Assembly (NCBI GenBank): GCA_947500435.1
Contig: CANMRV010000003.1
Span: 417,271 to 481,270, forward strand
Length of the DNA: 64,000 nt
Direction: 5' to 3'
Origin: an uncultured Flavobacteriaceae bacterium
GTDB taxonomy: Bacteria; Bacteroidota; Bacteroidia; Flavobacteriales; Flavobacteriaceae
Part shown: one piece after another, positions 53,632-61,550 of the stretch
Layout: each line of letters opens with the position of its first letter
Position numbering within the stretch: position 1 is the first letter of the stretch
Notes under the pieces: generated by a model
Database searches by the model: none
What the model saw: only the letters and a program-made list of their open reading frames with translations
What the model was told of the DNA's origin: nothing
Program-made: the position numbers and the translations under genes

Positions 53632-53758
53632 GGTTTTGTGTTTAGTTTTTAAAGATATCTCAATTTAACAGACTTTGCAAAGCGCAACCCAAAACCTGAC
53701 AAAAGTCATATGAATTGATTTGTAAGTGATTTAGCTTTAAGTAATTAAACAACTAGTT

Positions 53759-54481
53759 ATGGAAGCCAAGAAGAATCCACAAGCAGATTTAAATCGTAAT
53801 ACGGGTCTTTATTTCTTAATAGGCCTAACTCTCGTACTCTTCACAACATGGAGAGCTATGGAATTTAAGACCTATGAAGCCGAACAAGAAATCGTTCAGG
53901 TTTTAAACATTCAGGAAGACCTGAAAGAAGATGTGCCGATAACCGAGGCATTAAAAACACCACCACCTCCACCTCCACCTTCAGCACCAGAGATTATCGA
54001 AATCGTCGAGGATGAGGCGGAAATTGAAGAAACGATAATTGAGAGTAGCGAAATCGACCAAGAGACGGTCATAGAAGATATTATGGAAGTGAATGAAGTA
54101 GAAGTTGCCGAGGAAGAGGAAGAAATTACTGTGCCCTTTGCTGTTATTGAAAATGTTCCTGTTTTCCCAGGTTGCGAAGCAATGGAGACCAACGAAGAAC
54201 GAAGAGCTTGTTTTCAAAAAATGGTACAGCAGCATGTTAAAAAGGAATTCAAGTACCCTCCAACAGCGCTCGAGCTAGAAATTCAAGGTAAAGTTTACGT
54301 ACAATTTGTTATTAATGGAAAGGGATACATTACGAATATTCGAACAAGGGGTCCGGATGCTAATTTGGAGGAGGAAGCTTCTCGAATAGTAGCTTCGTTA
54401 CCACAAATGACTCCAGGTATGCAAAGGGGTAGGGCAGTGAAGGTTCCCTATAGCATTCCGATTACTTTTAAATTACAATAA
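53759..54481 (+). CDS. TonB-family energy transducer
   Basis: A 240-residue protein with a single N-terminal TM (about 16-34, TGLYFLIGLTLVLFTTW), a proline-rich stretch (TPPPPPPPSAPE), an acidic Glu/Val-rich linker (about 75-120) and a C-terminal TonB domain (about 160-240: FKYPPTALELEIQGKVYVQFVI, read in parts, ending PYSIPITFKL). It transmits proton-motive force to outer-membrane receptors. The FPGCE...RRACFQKMVQQHV block before the domain is common in Bacteroidota TonB proteins. No ExbBD is near, so it relies on another locus. Confidence 0.92.
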   Translation: MEAKKNPQADLNRNTGLYFLIGLTLVLFTTWRAMEFKTYEAEQEIVQVLNIQEDLKEDVPITEALKTPPPPPPPSAPEIIEIVEDEAEIEETIIESSEIDQETVIEDIMEVNEVEVAEEEEEITVPFAVIENVPVFPGCEAMETNEERRACFQKMVQQHVKKEFKYPPTALELEIQGKVYVQFVINGKGYITNIRTRGPDANLEEEASRIVASLPQMTPGMQRGRAVKVPYSIPITFKLQ

Positions 54482-54495
54482 GAGTTTTTCACTTC

Positions 54496-55626
54496 TTATA
54501 CTTTACTTTTTGATTTTAACCCGAATAGGGGATGTAGTAAAGGAACTTGCAGAATAATGACATGATAAATGAACCAACTAATTAAAAAGGTTCCTAGAGT
54601 GAGTATACAAAACTTTGGGAATAGCCCCCAATCGAGGTTCATCAAATAGAATGCAATACTTATTGTAACGGTTTGATGTAAAATATAAAAGGGATATACA
54701 GCGCGATTGCAATAGGCCAGCATTGTGCTCTTTTTGTTTAGAAACTGTGCCGAGTAAGCAAATAACACCAAGATCCATGACCAAATATTAGTGACCTTTA
54801 ATAGAGCCTCGGTAAAATGAACTACATAACCATCTTCCAAGAAAAGCCAGATAAAGACCTGGCCTAAAAAAGCGAATATCCCAACAATCAAGGCTTTTAT
54901 TTTTACTTTTTTCAGACTTTCCCAGAACGTGTCCCCCGTAGAAATCAATAAAAATCCGTAAAAAAATAAAACAATACTAAAACAGAAATTGAACCAATCA
55001 TCGATCAAGGCATGGGTAATATCAAAAAAAGGTTCCATCAATGCTTCCAATAGATACAAAGGAATTATAAAAAGGTAAAGTCCGAAAGGTTTTTGGATTT
55101 GCTTCTTAATCCAATCAACCAAAACGGTTTTGTTCTTTTTTAGATAAATGAATATAGGCCCCAATAACAAGGAGAATATTAATAAGTAGGGCAAAAACCA
55201 AAGGTGATGCCAGCTTAGATTCCCTTCAGGATAAATGCCGTCAAAAGCAATAGTGGAGAAGAAGTCCCAATAAGAACCGATAAATTGACCTTTATCTAAA
55301 CGTTCGAAATAAACTTGAGGAGGTACTATTATCAGCATTCCAAAAATTAGGGGAATGCCAAGTCTCTTGATACGTTCCCAGCTACTCTTTCCGATGCTTC
55401 TTTTGGAAAGTGCGTAGTATGTACCCATTCCTGAAATAACGAATAGAATGGGTAATCGCCATTGATTTAAAAACCGCATTGGCCACTGCAGCCATTCATA
55501 GGTAATATCATTTTTAATATGCCACCCCCAAGGAACAAAGAACATTCCAACATGATAAAAAATGAGAAGTGCGAATACGATTACTCTTAACCAATCTATA
55601 TCGTAGCGTCTTATTTTAACCTCCAT
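54496..55626 (-). CDS. Acyltransferase family 3 (MdoC/OpgC-like) membrane protein
   Basis: A 376-residue inner-membrane protein with about 10 TM helices. The N-terminus RRYDIDWLRVIVFALLIFYH places the conserved catalytic His at the end of TM1, and RFLNQWRLPILFVISGMGTYY is the typical second block of acyltransferase-3 proteins. It would transfer an acyl group (for example succinyl or acetyl) to a surface or periplasmic glycan. It converges with the tonB gene and is followed upstream by the AraC-type regulator on the same strand, 75 bases away. Confidence 0.88.
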   Translation of the reverse strand: MEVKIRRYDIDWLRVIVFALLIFYHVGMFFVPWGWHIKNDITYEWLQWPMRFLNQWRLPILFVISGMGTYYALSKRSIGKSSWERIKRLGIPLIFGMLIIVPPQVYFERLDKGQFIGSYWDFFSTIAFDGIYPEGNLSWHHLWFLPYLLIFSLLLGPIFIYLKKNKTVLVDWIKKQIQKPFGLYLFIIPLYLLEALMEPFFDITHALIDDWFNFCFSIVLFFYGFLLISTGDTFWESLKKVKIKALIVGIFAFLGQVFIWLFLEDGYVVHFTEALLKVTNIWSWILVLFAYSAQFLNKKSTMLAYCNRAVYPFYILHQTVTISIAFYLMNLDWGLFPKFCILTLGTFLISWFIYHVIILQVPLLHPLFGLKSKSKV

Positions 55627-55701
55627 GATTCATTTGTTTGTACCAAAGGTTTGTTGTTTCCTTTAGAGAACAAATTTATTGGTTAGGTTATATGTCCTGA
55701 A

Positions 55702-56877
55702 TTACAATTTTGGAGAAGCTTCCTTTATAAAGGCAGAGGGAGATGTGCCTGCGTGTTTTTTGAAAGCACTGTAAAAAGCTGATTTTGAATTAAATCCGAC
55801 CGATGTTCCAATAGCTTCAATTGTTAAATGGGTGTAACTGGTATCCACTAATCTGGCTTTGGCTAACTGAACTCTTTTCTTATTAATGTAATCATTGAAA
55901 TTAGAGTCGTTTGCAAGATTGATTATTTTGGATATTTGATTTGGATGTACCTTAAGAAGTGAGGCCAAATTGTATAATGAGGCCTCCTGCGATAAGAAGT
56001 AGCCTTCGGTATCGACATAGTTTTGAATTTCTTCAAAGTCCAAATCGGTTTTAGAATTTCCAAGGGTTTCGTATTTGTCTGCAATCCATGATTTTTCAAA
56101 AAATCGAGATTCAGCCATTATCAAATACGTAGTAGAAAAGGCAATAAGAGTCTGAAAAAAAACAATATAATGGTCGCCACCATCATCATCATAAGAGTAA
56201 AAAATTGTAAAGATGAATATTAATAAAAGCAGGAGAACAACTACTGTATTTCTCGTGAAAATGTACTTTCCAGATTTACGTTTTATTTTGTTAGAGGCAT
56301 ACTTGCGTCTTTCGTCTATTACCAACTTAAGGGACATAAGGGTGTAGAAAAGTATACTAAATAGAATCAGCCAGTCAAAAATATCTTTGATAATGTGATA
56401 ACCGTAATTAAAAGATTCCGAAATTTCGACGGTTTCTAAATTGGGGAAATACGCTCCTAAATATGCGTTGTACTTAACAGATAACGGTGCAAATAAAAAA
56501 GGGATTTGACTTAAAAAATAGACGGCTGGCAGTACAAAGTGCCACCAATGTTCTCTAAGTGTAATCGGCGCTCTTTTAATAAGACCGTAAATTGAGAAAT
56601 AGGAGAACGGAAAAATTAAAAGGACCAAAAATTCGGTAGAATCGTTTAGAAATAAAACATTTTTTATAAGACCAGTGTAACAGAGGTAGGTATCAAAGAA
56701 AACGATTGAACTTAAGAAAAAGGTCCAACCCAAATACTTTATTGCGTAATTTTTTTTGGAACGGGCAAAAATTACGATGCTTATAAAGAGACTTTGAACT
56801 ATTCCGATTAACATAATACTTGACGTAAGATTATGCCTTATTGGGATTTGCTCTACAAGTTGTTCTAGAACATTCAC
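55702..56877 (-). CDS. AraC-family regulator with N-terminal seven-TM domain
   Basis: A 391-residue protein. The first 240 residues contain about seven TM helices separated by short loops; the rest is cytoplasmic and ends in an AraC DNA-binding domain (about 285-388). The domain keeps LYNLASLLKVHPNQISKIIN for the first helix-turn-helix and IEAIGTSVGFNSKSAFYSAFKKHAGTSPSAF for the second, both read in parts. Such membrane-bound AraC proteins are common in Flavobacteriia and probably couple a membrane signal to transcription. It lies 4 bases downstream of the phosphoesterase gene, probably in one operon. Confidence 0.9.
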   Translation of the reverse strand: MNVLEQLVEQIPIRHNLTSSIMLIGIVQSLFISIVIFARSKKNYAIKYLGWTFFLSSIVFFDTYLCYTGLIKNVLFLNDSTEFLVLLIFPFSYFSIYGLIKRAPITLREHWWHFVLPAVYFLSQIPFLFAPLSVKYNAYLGAYFPNLETVEISESFNYGYHIIKDIFDWLILFSILFYTLMSLKLVIDERRKYASNKIKRKSGKYIFTRNTVVVLLLLLIFIFTIFYSYDDDGGDHYIVFFQTLIAFSTTYLIMAESRFFEKSWIADKYETLGNSKTDLDFEEIQNYVDTEGYFLSQEASLYNLASLLKVHPNQISKIINLANDSNFNDYINKKRVQLAKARLVDTSYTHLTIEAIGTSVGFNSKSAFYSAFKKHAGTSPSAFIKEASPKL

Positions 56878-56881
56878 TTGT

Positions 56882-57784
56882 CTATTGTTTTGCTTTTTGG
56901 TAGTCCGCCAAACTTTGGGGTCCTTCCAAAACTACACGAACAATTTGAAGCGTACCATCATCCTTGGTAGCGATTTGCCATTTAATTAGGGCAATAGTTC
57001 CTTTTACGATTTCGATACCTGTAATACTTCTAGGATGCACGCAACTGCCATCATTGAACAAAGGAATCTCTCCTGGCTCTGGAAAACGGGGACGATGGGT
57101 ATGACCTACAATGGTGATCAATAGGTTTTTTTCGAGAATCCATTTTTTGATGCGTCGTTCTACCTTTTTGAGTTCGATATAATTTTTTGCGGGGCTAGTG
57201 GGATCCGCGATTCCCCAAACTTGCAAAGGTTTCCAAAGCACTCGGACTAAGAATCGGCCCCAGCGCCAAAAGGTATAATTCCACCAATCTGCTTGGTGTC
57301 CATGGGCGAGAAAGAGTTCTTGTTGGGTCTCTGTATGCTTTAACACAATGGCTTCATGATATTTGATGCCTTCAAAAAGGTCTTTTTCGCAATCTTCTAC
57401 AGGTTCAAAATATTGGAACAAGTGTTTTTCTAAATACTTTGGGTCTTTGTAGACCATATCATGATTCCCCCAAATCATATGTAAGCGTCTTTCGAGATGA
57501 AAGCGTTTTAGAAGTTTAAATACATTTTTGTGCGCTTGAAAGATGGATTTAAAACTACGGTTTTCCCAAAGTTCATCACCATCACCTAATTCACAATAGT
57601 CGAAACCTCCATTGAAATAGTACTTTAACGCGTGAAAATAGATGTTTCTGTTTTTCGCAAAATCGTCTGCAAAACTATTGTCACCTCTATGGCAATCACT
57701 AAACAGAATGAACTTCGAAGTATTATCGAATTGGATAACCTTTGCCTGTTCGTATGCTCTTGATAACCGAAACCTTGACGACAT
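56882..57784 (-). CDS. Metallophosphoesterase, LpxH-like
   Basis: A 300-residue calcineurin-like phosphoesterase with the five metal motifs in order: LFSDCHRGD (Asp-x-His), ELGDGDELWE, WGNHDM, AHGHQADWW and VGHTHRP. The GDxxE/D and short WNYTFWRWGRF segment are like UDP-2,3-diacylglucosamine hydrolases, but several other substrates are possible. It is cytoplasmic or peripheral, with no signal peptide. Its gene is divergent from the GAF-domain gene and co-directional with the AraC regulator. Confidence 0.88.
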   Translation of the reverse strand: MSSRFRLSRAYEQAKVIQFDNTSKFILFSDCHRGDNSFADDFAKNRNIYFHALKYYFNGGFDYCELGDGDELWENRSFKSIFQAHKNVFKLLKRFHLERRLHMIWGNHDMVYKDPKYLEKHLFQYFEPVEDCEKDLFEGIKYHEAIVLKHTETQQELFLAHGHQADWWNYTFWRWGRFLVRVLWKPLQVWGIADPTSPAKNYIELKKVERRIKKWILEKNLLITIVGHTHRPRFPEPGEIPLFNDGSCVHPRSITGIEIVKGTIALIKWQIATKDDGTLQIVRVVLEGPQSLADYQKAKQ

Positions 57785-57899
57785 TAACGAGTTTTTTATA
57801 AATATCCGAAAAACGTGGCATACCTTAACACTTTTGATAAGGTTTCCTTAACAAAATTTTATGTGTCGTTTTGTAATTTTACGACGCAAAAGTAGACCA

Positions 57900-60284
57900 A
57901 TGGATACTATGTCTTTAAACAACTACGAGAACATGCCTATTCAGCGTGTCATAAGTTTCAATAAATTTTTGGAATATTATGATGATTTGGCCAAAAGTAA
58001 AGATCCATTCATGGTTACTAAGGCAAAACGCGTGCTTGACGCCCAGGCGCCATATCCTGAACTTCGAGAAGGTTTTACAGATTTGTCTTTGTTAGAAAAG
58101 CACAGAGAAGTCATTAATATCATTTTAGAAGATACTTTTTCAGACATTTTAGGGAACAATGAAATAAAGGTGGCTGCATTGCCTTACGATAATTTTATTT
58201 TCAATTCTTCAAAAAGATTTCAAAAAATATTGGTTGATGCAGGCCCTAATTTTGAGCCCAAAATCAGAAATCAGGAAGACGAATTTAATTATATCATGGC
58301 GGCCGTAGTAGTGTTGAATTTTTATTACGGATTCAAACTTGATTTTTCAAGACCCTATTTCTATGATATTCCTGATGCAAATGGGGTCATGCATCATTAC
58401 CGAATCTTGTACAATGCAGATTTCCTGGAGTTAGAGCCTACGGATAAGGCCAAAGACCTAAAGCAAGAAGATATTGATGAGCTTTTAGAGAATTATGACA
58501 ATATTGAACTTTGGAAAGAAAAAATTCCTCCGGGAAGCTTTGTTGCCAAAGGCTTCGTTATATCCAACATGTTTGATGTTACTGCTGAACATTCCATCTC
58601 AGAAATTAAATCGGGGTTAATATCCAATGAAAAGGAGAACGGGGATGAGTCGTTCATGGAGTTTATGCAAGAAACTTTCCGGTCATTCTTTAGATTGAAA
58701 GACATTAAGGTTGGTTTCGTAGCTTACGATACAAAACAAGACCAGTTTCAGTGCGTTCATGGCGCTGGTATGGAAAGTGTTATTCTAGGTGATGATGAAT
58801 ATGTTTCATGTGAAGAGGCGCTATGTCCAGGATCCTATAAAGCTTTAATGCAGGATAGTGATTTCTTTGCGGTCACTGATGTCAATAAGTACTATGAACT
58901 TTCAGGTGGTATTTCCCCCTATAAAAACCTTAAGGAAGCAGGTTATCAGAGTGCAATTTTTGCCCCTATAGCCGACAACGGAAATTTGCTTGGCGTTCTT
59001 GAAATAAGCTCACCAAATAAAAATGAGCTGAACAGTGTTGTTGCCACGAAGCTAGAGGATATTATGCCGTTTATTGTCACTGCTGTACTCAGGTCTAAAA
59101 CAGAAGAGGAAAATTTAATCGATGCTATTATCCAGCATGAGTGTACTTCAGTTCATGACTCTGTTTATTGGAGGTTTCAAGAGGAAGCAAAGAATTTCAT
59201 CAAAGATGGTTTACAAGGAGAGCAACCTTCCTTTAAGGAGATAGTGTTTGAGAAAGTAAACCCACTGTACGGGCAAATTGACATCAAGGACTCGTCTATG
59301 GCTAGAAATAAGGCTATTCAACGCGATTTAATGATTCAATTATCGGATGTTAATCGAGTTTTGACAGAAGCTTGGCAAAAAACAAAATTACCGATTTACG
59401 AAGAGCTTATTTTTAGGGTGAATAACCATATTGAAGATGTAAAAGAAGTACTGCATACCAATAGTGAGCAGGCGATTTTCAACTTTATTATGGATGAGGT
59501 AAACCCTGTTTTTGAGCATTTGAAAAAAGAGGATGCCGAGCTTGAAAAATCGGTTGGTCGATACGAAGCTCAGATTGATGAAAATACACATTCCTATTAC
59601 GACCATCGTAAAAATTACGATACCAGTGTAATGAGCATTAATAAGAAGCTAGCCTCTTTAATTGACAATAAGCAGGAAGAAGCCCAGCTTATGTTTCCGC
59701 ATTATTTTGAGCGATATAAAACAGATGGGATAGAGCATAATATGTACATTGGTGATTCGATTGCTGGGAATCGAAATTTTGACCCATTGTACTTGAACAA
59801 CCTTCGTTTGTGGCAGTTGCAGGTAATGTGTGATATGGAAAACAAACACTATAGCCTGAAACCGGAGCTTCCAGTACCTTTAGATGTTGCTTCATTGATT
59901 TTAGTTTATAATACGTCTTTGTCTATCCGTTTCCGTATGGATGAAAAACGTTTTGATGTAGACGGAACGTACAATGCGCGCTACGAGATTATTAAAAAAC
60001 GTATCGATAAATCCTTTGTAAAAGGGACTAATGAACGTCTTACCCAAACCGGAAAGATGGTCATTGTGTATTCCCAAAAAAGTGATGAGCTAGAGTATTT
60101 ACGCTACATCAAATTCCTAAAATCAAAAGGATATTTCACCGGTAAGGTGGAAATTGTAGAATTGGAAGGACTTCAAGGTGTAGCAGGGCTTAAGGCAATC
60201 AGAGCTGATATCTTATATAGAAAGGACCAAGAACCTGAAAAAACGTATACCTACGACGACCTTATGGAAGAATTGAAAGCCTAA
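57900..60284 (+). CDS. GAF-domain protein, large, Flavobacteriia type
   Basis: A 794-residue cytoplasmic protein. An ATG 13 codons earlier is in frame, but those codons (MCRFVILRRKSRP) lie over a promoter-like TTTTGTAATTTTACG, so the start MDTMSLNNYENM is preferred. A helical N-terminal part (about 1-240) is followed by a GAF-type domain (about 250-400: VGFVAYDTKQDQFQCVHGAG, then SAIFAPIADNGNLLGVLEIS), then a long alpha-rich part with no recognised enzyme domain. GAF domains bind cyclic nucleotides or other small ligands; the ligand here is unknown. It converges with the HD-PycTM gene. Confidence 0.85.
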   Translation: MDTMSLNNYENMPIQRVISFNKFLEYYDDLAKSKDPFMVTKAKRVLDAQAPYPELREGFTDLSLLEKHREVINIILEDTFSDILGNNEIKVAALPYDNFIFNSSKRFQKILVDAGPNFEPKIRNQEDEFNYIMAAVVVLNFYYGFKLDFSRPYFYDIPDANGVMHHYRILYNADFLELEPTDKAKDLKQEDIDELLENYDNIELWKEKIPPGSFVAKGFVISNMFDVTAEHSISEIKSGLISNEKENGDESFMEFMQETFRSFFRLKDIKVGFVAYDTKQDQFQCVHGAGMESVILGDDEYVSCEEALCPGSYKALMQDSDFFAVTDVNKYYELSGGISPYKNLKEAGYQSAIFAPIADNGNLLGVLEISSPNKNELNSVVATKLEDIMPFIVTAVLRSKTEEENLIDAIIQHECTSVHDSVYWRFQEEAKNFIKDGLQGEQPSFKEIVFEKVNPLYGQIDIKDSSMARNKAIQRDLMIQLSDVNRVLTEAWQKTKLPIYEELIFRVNNHIEDVKEVLHTNSEQAIFNFIMDEVNPVFEHLKKEDAELEKSVGRYEAQIDENTHSYYDHRKNYDTSVMSINKKLASLIDNKQEEAQLMFPHYFERYKTDGIEHNMYIGDSIAGNRNFDPLYLNNLRLWQLQVMCDMENKHYSLKPELPVPLDVASLILVYNTSLSIRFRMDEKRFDVDGTYNARYEIIKKRIDKSFVKGTNERLTQTGKMVIVYSQKSDELEYLRYIKFLKSKGYFTGKVEIVELEGLQGVAGLKAIRADILYRKDQEPEKTYTYDDLMEELKA

Positions 60285-60302
60285 CTAGGCTATCTTTTGC
60301 CA

Positions 60303-61490
60303 TCAACGTGCAATTGTTTCATTAAAATGAAAGGCAAGCCCAAAAGCAATTACCGAGATTATTATGCCAATCATAAAAACAGTGTAGGTCCATCGTAGTA
60401 TCTTATATTTTCTGTTCAATACCAATCCGAGGAAGTAAAGATCTTTGGTCAGGGAACCATAGATATATTCTTTATCCTTCACCAATTCCTGTATAGCCCA
60501 TTCGTATTCTCCAAGGCTCATTTTATGGAAATTCCCAAAAAATAAAAGATTTACCTTTTTGTTTTGTACATCTTGTTTTGTGAATTTGCCACTAGTAATA
60601 TTTGGTCTAGTGGCTATGACTGCCATAATCATTGATACTACGCTAAAAATGATAAAAATTACGGTCGGATAAATAAGATAGGCGTTCGAAGGATTATCTA
60701 GCTTCGGAATGAGACTAGACAAAGCAACGGAAATGATAATTGCATTTACAGATAATAAAATATTTGCCTTAGTGTCAGCAATATCACTTAAAGTCAAATG
60801 ATTTTTGAGTGTTACTCGAAATAAGGTTTGAATACCCCGATCTGGACTTTCACTTTTATATTTTGCTTTAAGGGCCTCTTTTTTGGCGATATCCTTTTCC
60901 GTTTTTTTGTCCTTAATTAGCTTTTTGAGGTTCTTGTCTTTTCCAGTTTGCCATTTTTCCTTGGCATAATCCGTATAAAACTGATGCTCTTTTTTGAACA
61001 TTTCCATATTCGCATTAGCCCACTCTTTGGTGCTGTAATCAGCAATGCCAAGTAAAGAGAGTTCCTCGCGTAGGTAGTCAGAGGTCTCCCAATAACTTTT
61101 TTGTCCGAAATGTGAAGAATCGGCATCACGAATAATCATTTCAGGAAGGTTTTTGGGCTCGTAATATCTTTTTGTAGCCCGAATACAGTCTAAGACTTTT
61201 TGAACTTTTAGATTTTCGTAACCCTCTGCACTAAGGAAATCCTTGGCAATAACACAGCTACTTTCTTCATGATCCGTGGTTCCTTTTGTATAACCCGTAT
61301 CATGAAGCCAAGCAGTTAGTATAAGCATCTCATTTTCTTCTTCGGAAAGATTGTGGGCATCCAACAATTCTTTAGTACTTTTAACTACACGCTCTGTATG
61401 TTTAAGATTGTGATATAGGTGTTTTGGATCTAGGGTGTTTGTCAATAAATCCGTGGCAAAAACTTTAGTTTTCTCAATTATATCCGACAT
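60303..61490 (-). CDS. HD phosphohydrolase fused to PycTM (DUF5706) domain
   Basis: A 395-residue fusion. The N-terminal HD domain (about 20-135) has its metal ligands: His31 (KHTERV), His63-Asp64 (WLHDTGY) and Asp122 (RDADSSHFG). A charged linker (about 160-215, rich in KK/EK) leads to the PycTM domain (about 225-395): LSDIADTKANILLSVNAIIIS, read in parts, then TM helices near 243-262, 271-293 and 368-388. HD enzymes hydrolyse nucleotide phosphates including cyclic nucleotides, and PycTM is the membrane effector of Pycsar. The fusion could degrade or sense the same signal. No cyclase is nearby; a housekeeping role is possible. Confidence 0.88.
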   Translation of the reverse strand: MSDIIEKTKVFATDLLTNTLDPKHLYHNLKHTERVVKSTKELLDAHNLSEEENEMLILTAWLHDTGYTKGTTDHEESSCVIAKDFLSAEGYENLKVQKVLDCIRATKRYYEPKNLPEMIIRDADSSHFGQKSYWETSDYLREELSLLGIADYSTKEWANANMEMFKKEHQFYTDYAKEKWQTGKDKNLKKLIKDKKTEKDIAKKEALKAKYKSESPDRGIQTLFRVTLKNHLTLSDIADTKANILLSVNAIIISVALSSLIPKLDNPSNAYLIYPTVIFIIFSVVSMIMAVIATRPNITSGKFTKQDVQNKKVNLLFFGNFHKMSLGEYEWAIQELVKDKEYIYGSLTKDLYFLGLVLNRKYKILRWTYTVFMIGIIISVIAFGLAFHFNETIAR

Positions 61491-61550
61491 ATAGTATGTG
61501 TTAAAATCTCCCCCACCAAATTACAAAATTCTAGACTTTAGAACTTTTAT

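Noticed and set aside
52958..53668. 236-codon open frame on the plus strand opposite the coiled-coil lipoprotein gene
   Set aside because: The minus-strand frame has a signal peptide, lipobox and regular helix; the plus-strand product is a Ser/Phe-rich shadow without family features.
57861..57899. Upstream start for the GAF-domain protein
   Set aside because: The extra codons are basic and unlike the rest, and overlie a promoter-like AT-rich stretch.
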